From: GCA-2686265 sp036010965
Lineage (GTDB): Bacteria > Planctomycetota > UBA1135 > GCA-002686595
Length of the DNA: 64,000 nt
Assembly: GCA_036010965.1 (NCBI GenBank)
Contig: DASCMO010000114.1
Coordinates: 23,491 to 87,490 of the forward strand
Reading direction: 5' to 3'
In this document: one piece after another, positions 27,049 through 36,985 of the stretch
Layout: the number at the start of each line of letters is the position of its first letter
Numbering within the stretch: the stretch's first letter is position 1
Made by a program: the position numbers and the translations under genes
Notes under the pieces: model-generated
What the model was told of the DNA's origin: nothing
Databases searched by the model: none
The model's input: only the letters and a program-made list of their open reading frames with translations

Positions 27049-27879
27049 ATGAGCTCGTCCTCCCGTCCCCCCCAGGCCGGCGCCCCTGGGGCGGCCGTGC
27101 TGTTGACCTGGTTTGTGCCCGGCGCGGGCCATCTCTACCTGGGGCGGCCCGTCTTCGCCCTGATGGCCTTCGTCATCGTCGAGGGCCTCTACCTGCTGGG
27201 CCTCCACTTCTCCGCCGGCATGGGTTTCGAGTTCCTCCAGGAGGAGCTGCGCGGTCCCTTCACCCCGGCCCTGGCGCCAGAGGCGGGCAACCTGGGGGGC
27301 TTCCTGTGGCAGATGCGCGAGTACGGCTACGGCATGCCTTTCCCGCGCGCCTTCCCATCGAGCATGCACCTGGGGGTGACCCTGACCGCGGCCTCCGGCG
27401 TGGTCAACGCCTGCCTGATGGTGCAGGCCAACCTGGACGCCCGCAGGCCGCGCGCCGAGCGTCCTTCCCTGCGCTCCCCGGCCCTCGCCGTGCTCCTGGC
27501 CTGGCTCGTTCCCGGTCTCGGCCACGCGGTCCAGGGCCGGCGCCTGCGAGGCGCGATGGTGTTCTTGATGCTGGTGGGCATGCTGACCCTGGGCACGACC
27601 TTGGCCCAGGGCGCGAACCTCTCGCGCGAGATGCACTTCTACTACTGGGGCGGTCAGTTCATGTCGGGTCTGCCTGCCATGGCGCTCGACGCGATCCACG
27701 GTCATCAGCGCGTGCAGTCCTTCGCCCCCTACGCCGAGGCCGGTCTGGTCATCGCATCGGTGGGCGGCCTCCTGAACATCATGGCCATGCTCGATGTCTT
27801 CGGTTACTCCGACGAGCGCCTCGGCGCCGCGGACTCTCCGGCGACCGGTGAGCCTGCCGAGGTGGAGGCCGCGGCGTGA
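27049..27879 (+). CDS. Multi-pass membrane protein, DUF6677-like
   Basis: 276 residues. Two related hydrophobic blocks begin 'AVLLTWFVPGAGHLYLGRPV' and 'AVLLAWLVPGLGHAVQGRRL', each with a P-G-x-G-H motif, so the protein is an internal duplication. Other hydrophobic segments lie near 'FALMAFVIVEGLYLLGL' and 'GLVIASVGGLLNIMAML'. The PGxGHxxxGR motif resembles planctomycete DUF6677 and TM2-like proteins. The function is unknown. The last codons overlap the GTG of the next small membrane protein by 4 nt. Confidence 0.75.
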   Translation: MSSSSRPPQAGAPGAAVLLTWFVPGAGHLYLGRPVFALMAFVIVEGLYLLGLHFSAGMGFEFLQEELRGPFTPALAPEAGNLGGFLWQMREYGYGMPFPRAFPSSMHLGVTLTAASGVVNACLMVQANLDARRPRAERPSLRSPALAVLLAWLVPGLGHAVQGRRLRGAMVFLMLVGMLTLGTTLAQGANLSREMHFYYWGGQFMSGLPAMALDAIHGHQRVQSFAPYAEAGLVIASVGGLLNIMAMLDVFGYSDERLGAADSPATGEPAEVEAAA

Positions 27880-28076
27880 AGGACCTGCCCATCCACCTGG
27901 CGCTGTTCGCCCTGGTCTCGGCGGCTATCGCTCTGCTCGGGGCGTTCTACACCCAGCCGGAGGACGGGGCCGCCCTGCGCAGTTTGCCGCGGCGCTTGCT
28001 GGTCTTCTTTCTGGGCTGCGGGATCCTGGGGCTGGTGTTGCTCGTGATGGAGCACACCTTCGCCTCGGTGGACTAG
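27876..28076 (+). CDS. Small two-helix membrane protein
   Basis: 66 residues from a GTG start that overlaps the stop of the preceding gene (GTGA). Two hydrophobic helices ('IHLALFALVSAAIALLGAFY' and 'LLVFFLGCGILGLVLLVM') are linked by a basic loop. The translational coupling to the DUF6677-like gene suggests that the two form a membrane complex. No family is recognised. Confidence 0.72.
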   Translation: MKDLPIHLALFALVSAAIALLGAFYTQPEDGAALRSLPRRLLVFFLGCGILGLVLLVMEHTFASVD

Positions 28077-28079
28077 GCC

Positions 28080-28108
28080 GCGCTGCTGGGTGCGGTCAAA
28101 CCCAGCGC
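28080..28108. terminator. Candidate bidirectional terminator between convergent genes
   Basis: Inverted repeat CTGGGT...ACCCAG extended by GCG/CGC with a 3-nt bulge, located in the 47-nt gap between the small membrane protein gene (plus) and dprA (minus). There is no clear T-tract on either strand, so the call rests on position and pairing. Confidence 0.4.
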
Positions 28109-28123
28109 TTCCAGCCTCCCTGC

Positions 28124-28987
28124 TCACAGGCCGCGTTCCGTCCGCCTCCACAGGCCGCCGGGACAGCGCACCAGCTCTCCGGCGAGCTCGAGCTTGACCA
28201 GATCGACGAGCACTTCCTTGACCTCGCGCCCGAGTTGGGCGGCCAGTTCATCGGCGGTCAGGGTCTCGCCCCGCAGGGCCACCACGCAGGGCGCTTCGGT
28301 CGCCCGGGGTGCTCGGGACGGGGGCCGGGGGCCGCCGTAGACTTCCGCCAGCAGCTCTTCGGGACTCTCGACCAGCAGGGCGCCCTCGCGCAGCAGGCGG
28401 TGGGTGCCGCGGCTCATCGGGTGATCGACTCGCCCGGGCAGGGCCAGCACGCCGCGCCCCTGATCCAGAGCCCACTGGGCGGTGATCAGGGAGCCTGATG
28501 CGGCCGCGGCCTCGATCACGACCACCGCATCCGCGAGTCCCGAGATGATGCGATTGCGCAGGGGGAAATGGTGCGGGCGCGGGGTTTGCCCGGGGGGAAA
28601 CTCGGAGACGAGCAGTCCGCGTTCGGCCAGCTCGTCCACCAGGGGACCGGTGGGCCAGGGACGGTCGATCCCCGATCCCAGGACCGCCAGCGTGTCGCCT
28701 TCCACCCGCAGGGCGCCGCGGTGGGCTGCCTGGTCCACGCCGCGCGCCATTCCGCTCACGACCAGCACCCCCGCCTCGGCCAGGGCCGCGCCGAAGCGCA
28801 GGGCCTGGGCCTCCCCGTAGGGCGTGGGCGAGCGCGTTCCGACCACCGCGATGCGTCGCTCGCGAGTGAGGAGCTCGGCCCGGCCTCGCAGCCACAGCTC
28901 CCCGGGAGTGCCGTCGATGTTCTCCAGGCACGCCGGCCACGAGGGGCCGCCGCGTTCGATCAGCAGGGGCCGCTCGCGTTCCGCCAT
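28124..28987 (-). CDS. dprA: DNA-processing protein DprA (Smf)
   Basis: 287 residues from the ATG at 28987. ATG 29050 would add 21 residues and cannot be excluded. The Rossmann-like DprA core is clear: 'IAVVGTRSPTPYGEAQAL', 'VVSGMARGVDQAAHRGAL', 'LAVLGSGIDRPWP', 'HHFPLRNRIISGLADAVVVI' and 'ASGSLITAQWALDQGRGVLA'. A C-terminal winged-helix domain ('LTADELAAQLGREVKEVL') follows. The N-terminal SAM domain of some DprA is missing. DprA loads RecA on incoming single-stranded DNA during natural transformation. No other com genes are in the window. Confidence 0.9.
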   Translation of the reverse strand: MAERERPLLIERGGPSWPACLENIDGTPGELWLRGRAELLTRERRIAVVGTRSPTPYGEAQALRFGAALAEAGVLVVSGMARGVDQAAHRGALRVEGDTLAVLGSGIDRPWPTGPLVDELAERGLLVSEFPPGQTPRPHHFPLRNRIISGLADAVVVIEAAAASGSLITAQWALDQGRGVLALPGRVDHPMSRGTHRLLREGALLVESPEELLAEVYGGPRPPSRAPRATEAPCVVALRGETLTADELAAQLGREVKEVLVDLVKLELAGELVRCPGGLWRRTERGL

Positions 28988-29099
28988 GTCCTTCGGACCG
29001 CCCAGGCCCCCCGGCGGTTGCGCGATCCCCGCCCGATCCGCGCGCGCCATGCCCGGCGCGCTGGTGGGCTGTCTTGCGGTCGGCCGCCCTGGGCGAGGA

Positions 29100-29534
29100 T
29101 CAGGTCCCGGTCGGGCCGTCGAACTCGATGCGAGGTCGGCGGTCGGTGTCGAAGGGGATGGGGTCGCCGGGGTGGGCGCGCGCGAGAGGGGCGAGGAACG
29201 ACTGCATGGCGTCCATGAAACCCTCGACGTCCAGGCCGCGGTGGGAGGGCAGGAAGGCGGCCAGGTAGCGGCGGTGGCCTCCGCCGAGCTTGCGCGCGCC
29301 ATCCAGGTTCCCGCGCTGGAAATGATGCAGGCAGATGGCGGCCTGGATCAGGCCCTTGAAGAAGTCCGCGTCCCCGCCCTCGTTCGAGAGCCAGACCTTC
29401 TCGAACTCCTCGTGGGCCTCCTCATAGCGTGCGTCGTTGAAGAGCGCGGCTCCAGCGGCGAAGAGCTCGGGGATACCACGACGGACGATCTCCTCGGGGT
29501 CGTACTCCTCGGGCGGGGGGTCGATGCGGCCCAT
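29100..29534 (-). CDS. DUF309-domain protein
   Basis: 144 residues. The DUF309 signature is clear in 'ARYEEAHEEFEKVWLS', followed by 'FFKGLIQAAICLHHFQRGN' and 'GARKLGGGHRRYLAAF'. The family is small, helical and of unknown biochemical role. The motif of regularly spaced His, Glu and Trp may bind metal or a ligand. It lies upstream of dprA on the same strand with a gap of just over 100 nt and downstream of a secreted protein gene. Confidence 0.88.
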   Translation of the reverse strand: MGRIDPPPEEYDPEEIVRRGIPELFAAGAALFNDARYEEAHEEFEKVWLSNEGGDADFFKGLIQAAICLHHFQRGNLDGARKLGGGHRRYLAAFLPSHRGLDVEGFMDAMQSFLAPLARAHPGDPIPFDTDRRPRIEFDGPTGT

Positions 29535-29568
29535 GACAGGGAAAGAGCCGGCGCGCAGCCGGATCCGC

Positions 29569-30369
29569 TCAGGCGCCGCCGCCGTCGTCCCGACGAGGGC
29601 GGCCTTCGCCCTCGCGCTCAGCGCGCTTCTCGGGCCGGTCGACCTCGCTCTGCTCCAGTCCCCAGTAGCGGTCCCACGCCTTCTGGGTCTTCTTCGGCAG
29701 CGTGTGGGGCTTCTCGCCGATCTCGAGCGTTCGCTTGTTGTCGTTCCACCAGTTGTTCCAGGCCTCTTGAGAGCGGCCGTGGTCGGCACCGGTCAGAATC
29801 ATCAGGGAAACTCGCACGTCCTCCATGTGACGATTCGCGCGGTTACGGCCCACCTTGCGCATCAGACCGATCACCCCCTCGACCGCGTCGTGATGGCGGA
29901 TCATGCCCAGGCCCAGGATGCGGGCGCGCGCCACGGCGCGATCGCCCTTGTTGAGCGGGTTGCTCGTCAGGAGCCTGACAGACGCGGGGTCGCCGTGCTG
30001 GGCGAAGGCGCGGATCAAGGCGGCGTAGAGCTCGTAGTCCTTCTCGATCTTCTTGTCGGTCTTGTAGGTGCGGTGCAGCGCGTCCAGCGCGTGCGGGTGG
30101 GCCGTGAAGCGCAAGGCCTCGATCGAAGCCGTCCGCACCTCGCGCTCCGTGGCTCGCAGTCCCTTGGCGACCCACTCGATCACCTTGGCGTCCACGATCA
30201 CGCTGTACTGCTCGATGGCGGCCACGCGGTCGGCCGGCTCGCCGCGCTTGAAGGCCTCTTCGAGTTCTTCTACCGCCTGCGCCAGAACCTTGGGATCGAC
30301 GGGCGCGGGTTTGGGATCCTGGAGGGCGGGAGCGAGGGCGAGGGAACCGACGAGCAGGAGGGTGAGCAT
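29569..30369 (-). CDS. Secreted HEAT-like repeat protein
   Basis: 266 residues from the ATG at 30369, giving a short signal peptide ('MLTLLLVGSLALAPALQDPK'). The body has helical repeats of HEAT type ('EPADRVAAIEQYSVIVDAKV', 'TEREVRTASIEALRFTAH' and 'DPASVRLLTSNPLNKGDRAV'). The C-terminus is highly charged and low-complexity. A longer upstream frame crosses the strong hairpin at 30454-30504 and is unlikely to be coding. The function is unknown. It follows clpC on the same strand. Confidence 0.75.
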   Translation of the reverse strand: MLTLLLVGSLALAPALQDPKPAPVDPKVLAQAVEELEEAFKRGEPADRVAAIEQYSVIVDAKVIEWVAKGLRATEREVRTASIEALRFTAHPHALDALHRTYKTDKKIEKDYELYAALIRAFAQHGDPASVRLLTSNPLNKGDRAVARARILGLGMIRHHDAVEGVIGLMRKVGRNRANRHMEDVRVSLMILTGADHGRSQEAWNNWWNDNKRTLEIGEKPHTLPKKTQKAWDRYWGLEQSEVDRPEKRAEREGEGRPRRDDGGGA

Positions 30370-30453
30370 GGCGTGTCTCTCGGGTTGATCGGGACGGGCA
30401 GCGAATCGGGACCACAGAGGCCCAGGCTCAACCTGCCAGCGTAGCGCATGTTC

Positions 30454-30504
30454 CGCGCCCGGACAGCGATACCCCCTGGTAGGGGGCATCGCTGTCCGGG
30501 CGCG
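30454..30504 (-). terminator. Long near-perfect hairpin after clpC
   Basis: Arms of 24 nt pair with one A.C mismatch: GCGCCCGGACAGCGAT at 30455-30470 pairs with ATCGCTGTCCGGGCGC, and inner CCCCCT pairs with AGGGGG around a GGT loop. It starts 28 nt past the clpC stop and lies upstream of the next gene on the same strand. It is probably a transcription terminator or an mRNA 3'-end stabiliser. There is no T-run. Confidence 0.6.
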
Positions 30505-30531
30505 CTCTGGCGGCCTCCAGGTCCCAGGCGC

Positions 30532-33051
<2,520 letters not shown>

Positions 33052-33336
33052 GTTTTCCTCAGATAGTGATCGGGCCCTCGGGGCGTGGGGAGGGGGCGGT
33101 GCCCCCCGGGGTCAAGGTTTCCCCGACACCAGCCTTTCGGTCTTCGAGGCCTCCGGGATTTACGAGTTCCGGCGGTCTCCCGGCGATTCCGCCTCCCAAT
33201 GAGCTGCAAGTCGCATCGCCGGGACGGATTCGCCGCAGGTGAGTATGCCCTCTGCCCCCCTGATTGTCCCCGCTGGGGGCGCCAATCCCGGTGCGGGCTG
33301 CCTGGGAGCCCCGCTCGCGGCACGCTCGCGCGTTCA

Positions 33337-33897
33337 TCAATCCGTGTCGGGGGTCTCCCCCCCGGCCGGAACCTCGAGGTTCCGGATCTCGTCTCTCAGG
33401 CGGGCGGCGTTCTCATAGTCCTCCTCGCGGATGACGGCCTCCAGGTCCATGCGCAGACCCTCCAGCTTGCGCAGGCGCGTGAGGTCCGATTCCGAGATCC
33501 CTGGCAGGCGGCCGACATGCTGGCGGGAGCCGTGGATGCGTTCGAGTAGCTCGCCCACGTGGGGGGCGAAGAGGTCGTAATCCTCGGGGCAGCCCAGGCG
33601 GCCCTTTTGCCGGAACTCCGTGAGGGTCATCCCGCACTCGGCGCAGGTCACCTCGGGCACCTGCTTGCCCTGCTGGGCGGAGACCTGCAGCAGCTTCCAG
33701 ATGTCCGCCATGGTCTTCTTCTCGGCCTGCACCGGGGAGTGGGGCAGGTCGGCGGTCTGGGCGCAGAGCTCACACAGATGGCGTTCGATGATCTGGGGCT
33801 GCTCCTCATCCTGCCCGCCTTCCTCGGTCGGCGGCGGTTCCAGGACCTCGGTGACATGCACCGTGGCGGGGCTCTTGTGGCAGTGCTGGCAGATCAT
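33337..33897 (-). CDS. McsA-like zinc-binding UVR-domain protein
   Basis: 186 residues. Paired cysteines occur at 'CQHC' (N-terminus), 'CELCAQ' and 'CAECGMTL', with 'LGCPEDYDLF' following, as in McsA. The C-terminus is a UVR helical hairpin ('REEDYENAARLRDEIRNLE'). In Firmicutes McsA activates the arginine kinase McsB and tunes CtsR and ClpC. Neither mcsB nor ctsR is seen here, so it may act directly on ClpC. It is separated by 54 nt from the Clp-N-like gene upstream. Confidence 0.88.
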   Translation of the reverse strand: MICQHCHKSPATVHVTEVLEPPPTEEGGQDEEQPQIIERHLCELCAQTADLPHSPVQAEKKTMADIWKLLQVSAQQGKQVPEVTCAECGMTLTEFRQKGRLGCPEDYDLFAPHVGELLERIHGSRQHVGRLPGISESDLTRLRKLEGLRMDLEAVIREEDYENAARLRDEIRNLEVPAGGETPDTD

Positions 33898-33951
33898 CTG
33901 GGCGCGGTGGGCAGCAGGCCATTCTATAGCCCGCTTATAGCTCCGCGTCGA

Positions 33952-34833
33952 CTACGGATCCTTGAAGGCCTCGCTGGACCGCTCCAGGACGGCCGGCGTG
34001 ATCTTCTGGCGCGCGAATGCCTGGGCGAGCTCGGAGGCCGGATCGGCGAACAGCGCCGCGACCAGGGCCATGCTCGACGCGCCCGGGGGCAGGCTGGCCA
34101 GGAGGGTGCAGAGCTCCTCCGCCGGCGACAGACGCCGCGGGGGCGGCGGCGTGGGGTCCGCCGTGCGGCCGTGCAGGGCGGTCCTCAGGCGCCGGCCCGT
34201 GACGCCCGTGCTCTCGGTCAGGTCGTCATCCGCGTCGAGGGCGGCGGCCGCGATCTGCACCGGTCCGATCGAGGGGTCTCCCGCGCCGTGGGCCGCCCGG
34301 CAGGCGGCGACCAGGGCGCGGCGGGCGGCGGGGCTGCAGGCGCGGAAGAGGTTGTCCGGCGCGGCGGACCCTCCCCCGGCGCCCTCCTCCGCGGCGGGCG
34401 CAGCGTCGAGTCCCATCCGGGCCAGGTCCGCGCGTTCTTCGGCCCCGAGCTGCTCGCAGGCCGCCGCCAGCAGGTCCGCCGGAGTGACCTCTCCGTCGGG
34501 CCGGGCGCCGGCGAGGGCATGGGCCCCGTGCATGGCGCGCACCGAACCGGTCGAGAAGGCCAGGGTCGCGCCGGTCGCGACGACCAGGATGCCGGGGGAG
34601 AGCGCCAGGGTCTCCTCGGCCAGGGTCTCTGGGTCGGCGAAAGCGCGCGTCACGACGGTGTGTAGCGCGGACTCCTCGTCGCCAAGAATGACGTACACGA
34701 GATGCGGGATCTCGACCTCGTCGGCAAAGAGCGTCAGGGCGTGGCTCCCGGCCCGCTCCAGGGCCGTGCGCACGTAGGGGGAGACCCGTTCCAGGGACGG
34801 GGCCAGACCTGCGTGATCGAAGTCGAGGGACAT
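33952..34833 (-). CDS. Stand-alone Clp N-domain-like protein (possible ClpC adaptor or decoy)
   Basis: 293 residues without AAA motifs. Residues about 15-90 and 175-240 look like Clp N repeats. The first has 'VRTALERAGSHALTLFADEV', then 'IPHLVYVILGDEESAL'. The second has 'AARRALVAACRAAH', then 'IGPVQIAAAALDADDDLTES'. A low-complexity Ala/Gly segment links them and a third helical region closes the protein. Similarity is by pattern only. It lies between murD (9 nt) and the McsA-like gene (54 nt), upstream of clpC, so a role in Clp substrate delivery is plausible. It may otherwise be an unrelated helical protein. Confidence 0.62.
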   Translation of the reverse strand: MSLDFDHAGLAPSLERVSPYVRTALERAGSHALTLFADEVEIPHLVYVILGDEESALHTVVTRAFADPETLAEETLALSPGILVVATGATLAFSTGSVRAMHGAHALAGARPDGEVTPADLLAAACEQLGAEERADLARMGLDAAPAAEEGAGGGSAAPDNLFRACSPAARRALVAACRAAHGAGDPSIGPVQIAAAALDADDDLTESTGVTGRRLRTALHGRTADPTPPPPRRLSPAEELCTLLASLPPGASSMALVAALFADPASELAQAFARQKITPAVLERSSEAFKDP

Positions 34834-34842
34834 CGGATCGGC

Positions 34843-36198
34843 TCAGCGGCCTGAGGAGGAGCGCTCGGCTTCCAGGGCGTCGCGGAAGGCCAGCGCCCGG
34901 GCCTGGAAGTTTGGCCAGGCGTCGAAGCTGGCGCAGGCGGGAGAGAAGAGAACATCGTCTATCTCTTCCAGGGCCGCCCGGGCGGCTGCCTCCACTCCGG
35001 CGACCTCGCGCGTCTCGAGGCCTCCCGCGCGGAAGCGCGCGCCGAGCTCGCCGGCGGCGGCGCCGAAGACGATCGCGCGCCGCGCGCGCTTCGCGGCGAC
35101 CGCCACCAGTTCGTCGGTCGCGAGGTCCTTGAGCTGCCCTCCGCAGATCAGGGTGAAGTCCAGCGGCAGGCTGCGCATGGCGGAGACTGTCGAGTCGGGC
35201 GTGGTGGAGACACCGTTGTCCCAGATGGTCCGGCCCGCGACCCGTCCGAGGCACTCGAGGCGGTGCGGCAGGCCCTCGAGGGCAGCCAGGGCGGCGGGGA
35301 AGTCGGCCGGGTCCGCACCCAGCTTGCGGGCGGCGCCCAGGGCCAGGAGAACGTTGTGGACCTGGAAGGCCGGCAGGTGGGCGAGCTCTTCCACGCGCGC
35401 CAGGTCCTCGTCTCCCAGGCGCAGGCGATCGCCGTCGCGGTGCAGCCCGCCGTGGGCGCCGGGATCGGCGTGGTGGTCGATGCGCTCGAGGTCCGCGCCG
35501 GACTCGGGGGCGAATTCCGCCGGCAGCAGGGCCCAGGTGCCCGGGCGCGCCAGCTCGAGCAGGCGTCCCTTGGCCCGCGCGTAGGCCGCGCGCGAGCCGT
35601 GCCGTTCGAGGTGGTCCGCCAGGACATTGGTGAGCACGACCCCCACGACCGGCGAGCGTTCTCCGCGCCGGGCCACCTGATCGGGCAGGTGCTCGAGCTG
35701 GTAGCTGGAGAGCTCGACCACCGCCAGGTCATCGGCGTCCATCGCGTCGAGATCGTTCAGGAGTGAGTGCCCGATGTTGCCGCCGAGGAAGCAGCGCCGC
35801 GACCTGTACAGCTGTGCCAGAAAGCTCGCGGTCGAGCTCTTGCCCTGGGTTCCGCTGACGGCCACGACCCGCGCCGGGCAGCGGTCGAGGAAGAGCGCAG
35901 CCTCGCTCGTGATCGGCACCCCTGCGTCGCGCGCGAGGCGCAGGTAGGGGCTCGTCGGCGGGACGGCCGGGTTGGCGACCACCAGATCGGAGTCGGTGAA
36001 GTCCCGGGCGCGGTGGTGACCGAGCACCCAGGAGAGGTCCAGGTCCGCCAGTTGCGCCAGGCTGGGCGCGAGCTCCTCGGTCGTGCGCAGGTCGGTGACC
36101 GTCACCGCCGCGCCCTCGCCCGCAAGGGTGCGCGCCACCGCGGCGCCGCCGCCGAACAGGCCGAGGCCCATGACGGTCACCGCCCGGCGCTCGCTCAC
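34843..36198 (-). CDS. murD: UDP-N-acetylmuramoyl-L-alanine--D-glutamate ligase MurD
   Basis: 451 residues from a GTG start that overlaps the stop of the PEGA lipoprotein gene (GTGA). It has a Rossmann-type N-domain ('VMGLGLFGGGAAVARTLAGEG'), the ATP-binding loop 'VSGTQGKSSTASFLAQLY', 'LGGNIGHSLL', 'VVELSSYQLEHL', the MurD-type 'LPHRLECLGRVAG' and 'WDNGVSTTPDSTVSA'. It adds D-glutamate to the peptidoglycan precursor in the cytoplasm. Its presence implies peptidoglycan synthesis. No other mur genes are adjacent. Confidence 0.93.
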   Translation of the reverse strand: MSERRAVTVMGLGLFGGGAAVARTLAGEGAAVTVTDLRTTEELAPSLAQLADLDLSWVLGHHRARDFTDSDLVVANPAVPPTSPYLRLARDAGVPITSEAALFLDRCPARVVAVSGTQGKSSTASFLAQLYRSRRCFLGGNIGHSLLNDLDAMDADDLAVVELSSYQLEHLPDQVARRGERSPVVGVVLTNVLADHLERHGSRAAYARAKGRLLELARPGTWALLPAEFAPESGADLERIDHHADPGAHGGLHRDGDRLRLGDEDLARVEELAHLPAFQVHNVLLALGAARKLGADPADFPAALAALEGLPHRLECLGRVAGRTIWDNGVSTTPDSTVSAMRSLPLDFTLICGGQLKDLATDELVAVAAKRARRAIVFGAAAGELGARFRAGGLETREVAGVEAAARAALEEIDDVLFSPACASFDAWPNFQARALAFRDALEAERSSSGR

Positions 36199-36683
36199 CC
36201 TCTCGGCTCCTCCCCGACGACGGGCGGCGCGGACTGGGGGCGCGGCCCGGTGGGGCCGGCGCGCCTCAGGGTCTCCGCCCGCCGCAGCAACTCCCGCAGC
36301 TCGCTCTCGCTCAGGTCGCTGCCCTCGGCTTCCAGCTCGACCTCCACGCGGTGGATGTCGCGCCAGCCGAAGGGCAGCAGCACCTCGCTGAACAGATCGA
36401 GGGGGAAGCGCGCCCACCACGGGGCCTCGATCGCCACGACGCGCGAGGCCGGGCGGTAGCCCTCCAGGGTGCAGGTAACTCGGCGCGTCCCGTGGTGGAC
36501 GAAGGGCAGATCGAGGGGGGTCTCGCCCACGATCTGGTCGTCGAGGCGCACCGTGGCTCCGGGCGGTTGGGAGCGCAGCTTGAGGACGCGCTGCACCTGA
36601 CAGCCGGAGAGCGGGGTCCACGCCAGGGCGAGGCAGATCGCCAGGGTTGCCCTGCGGCGCGTGGATGGCGCGTGGTGGGTCAT
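36195..36683 (-). CDS. PEGA-domain lipoprotein
   Basis: 162 residues. The signal peptide ends at a lipobox 'TPLSGCQ', so the mature protein is lipid-anchored. Residues about 35-80 form a PEGA domain ('LRSQPPGATVRLDDQIVGET', then 'TPLDLPF' and 'GTRRVTCTLEGYRP'). The tail is Pro-rich and charged. PEGA domains are surface carbohydrate or protein-binding beta-folds, and the exact role is unknown. It precedes murD with a 4-nt overlap and follows a tRNA gene on the same strand. Confidence 0.88.
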   Translation of the reverse strand: MTHHAPSTRRRATLAICLALAWTPLSGCQVQRVLKLRSQPPGATVRLDDQIVGETPLDLPFVHHGTRRVTCTLEGYRPASRVVAIEAPWWARFPLDLFSEVLLPFGWRDIHRVEVELEAEGSDLSESELRELLRRAETLRRAGPTGPRPQSAPPVVGEEPRG

Positions 36684-36720
36684 GGGCGCGGTCCGCAGCG
36701 GGGCGGCGTGGGAGACGGGA

Positions 36721-36812
36721 TGGCGGAGAGGGCGGGATTCGAACCCGCGGACCCCAAATAAGGAGTCACCAGATTAGCAATCTAGCGCATTCAGCCGCTC
36801 TGCCACCTCTCC
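36721..36812 (-). tRNA. tRNA-Ser (anticodon GCU), CCA encoded
   Basis: 92 nt on the minus strand. The acceptor stem GGAGAGG pairs with CCTCTCC, followed by G and an encoded CCA. The anticodon arm is CTAGA-TTGCTAA-TCTGG with anticodon GCT (reads AGC/AGU). A long variable arm (GTGACTCC...GGGGTCC region) is typical of class II tRNA-Ser. The T arm has GGTTCGAATCC. All expected features are visible. Confidence 0.95.
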
Positions 36813-36985
36813 GCGCGGGCGGGCGGGGATGGTACTGGCGTGGAGTGGAGCGGGCAAGCGCCACCGCTGCGGGTCGGATCGTGACCGGACGGCGCCCGGT
36901 CGGGTATCTTCGTTCCTGCCTCGCACGCTAGCGATTCGGGAATCTTTCTCAGCCCGTCGCGTCAAGGGGTGCGCCACAGCCGTCC

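Noticed and set aside
29051..29302. An N-terminal extension of DprA up to 29302
   Set aside because: The added residues are low-complexity (Ser, Ala, Pro, Thr), overlap the DUF309 gene, and do not resemble the SAM domain found in longer DprA proteins.
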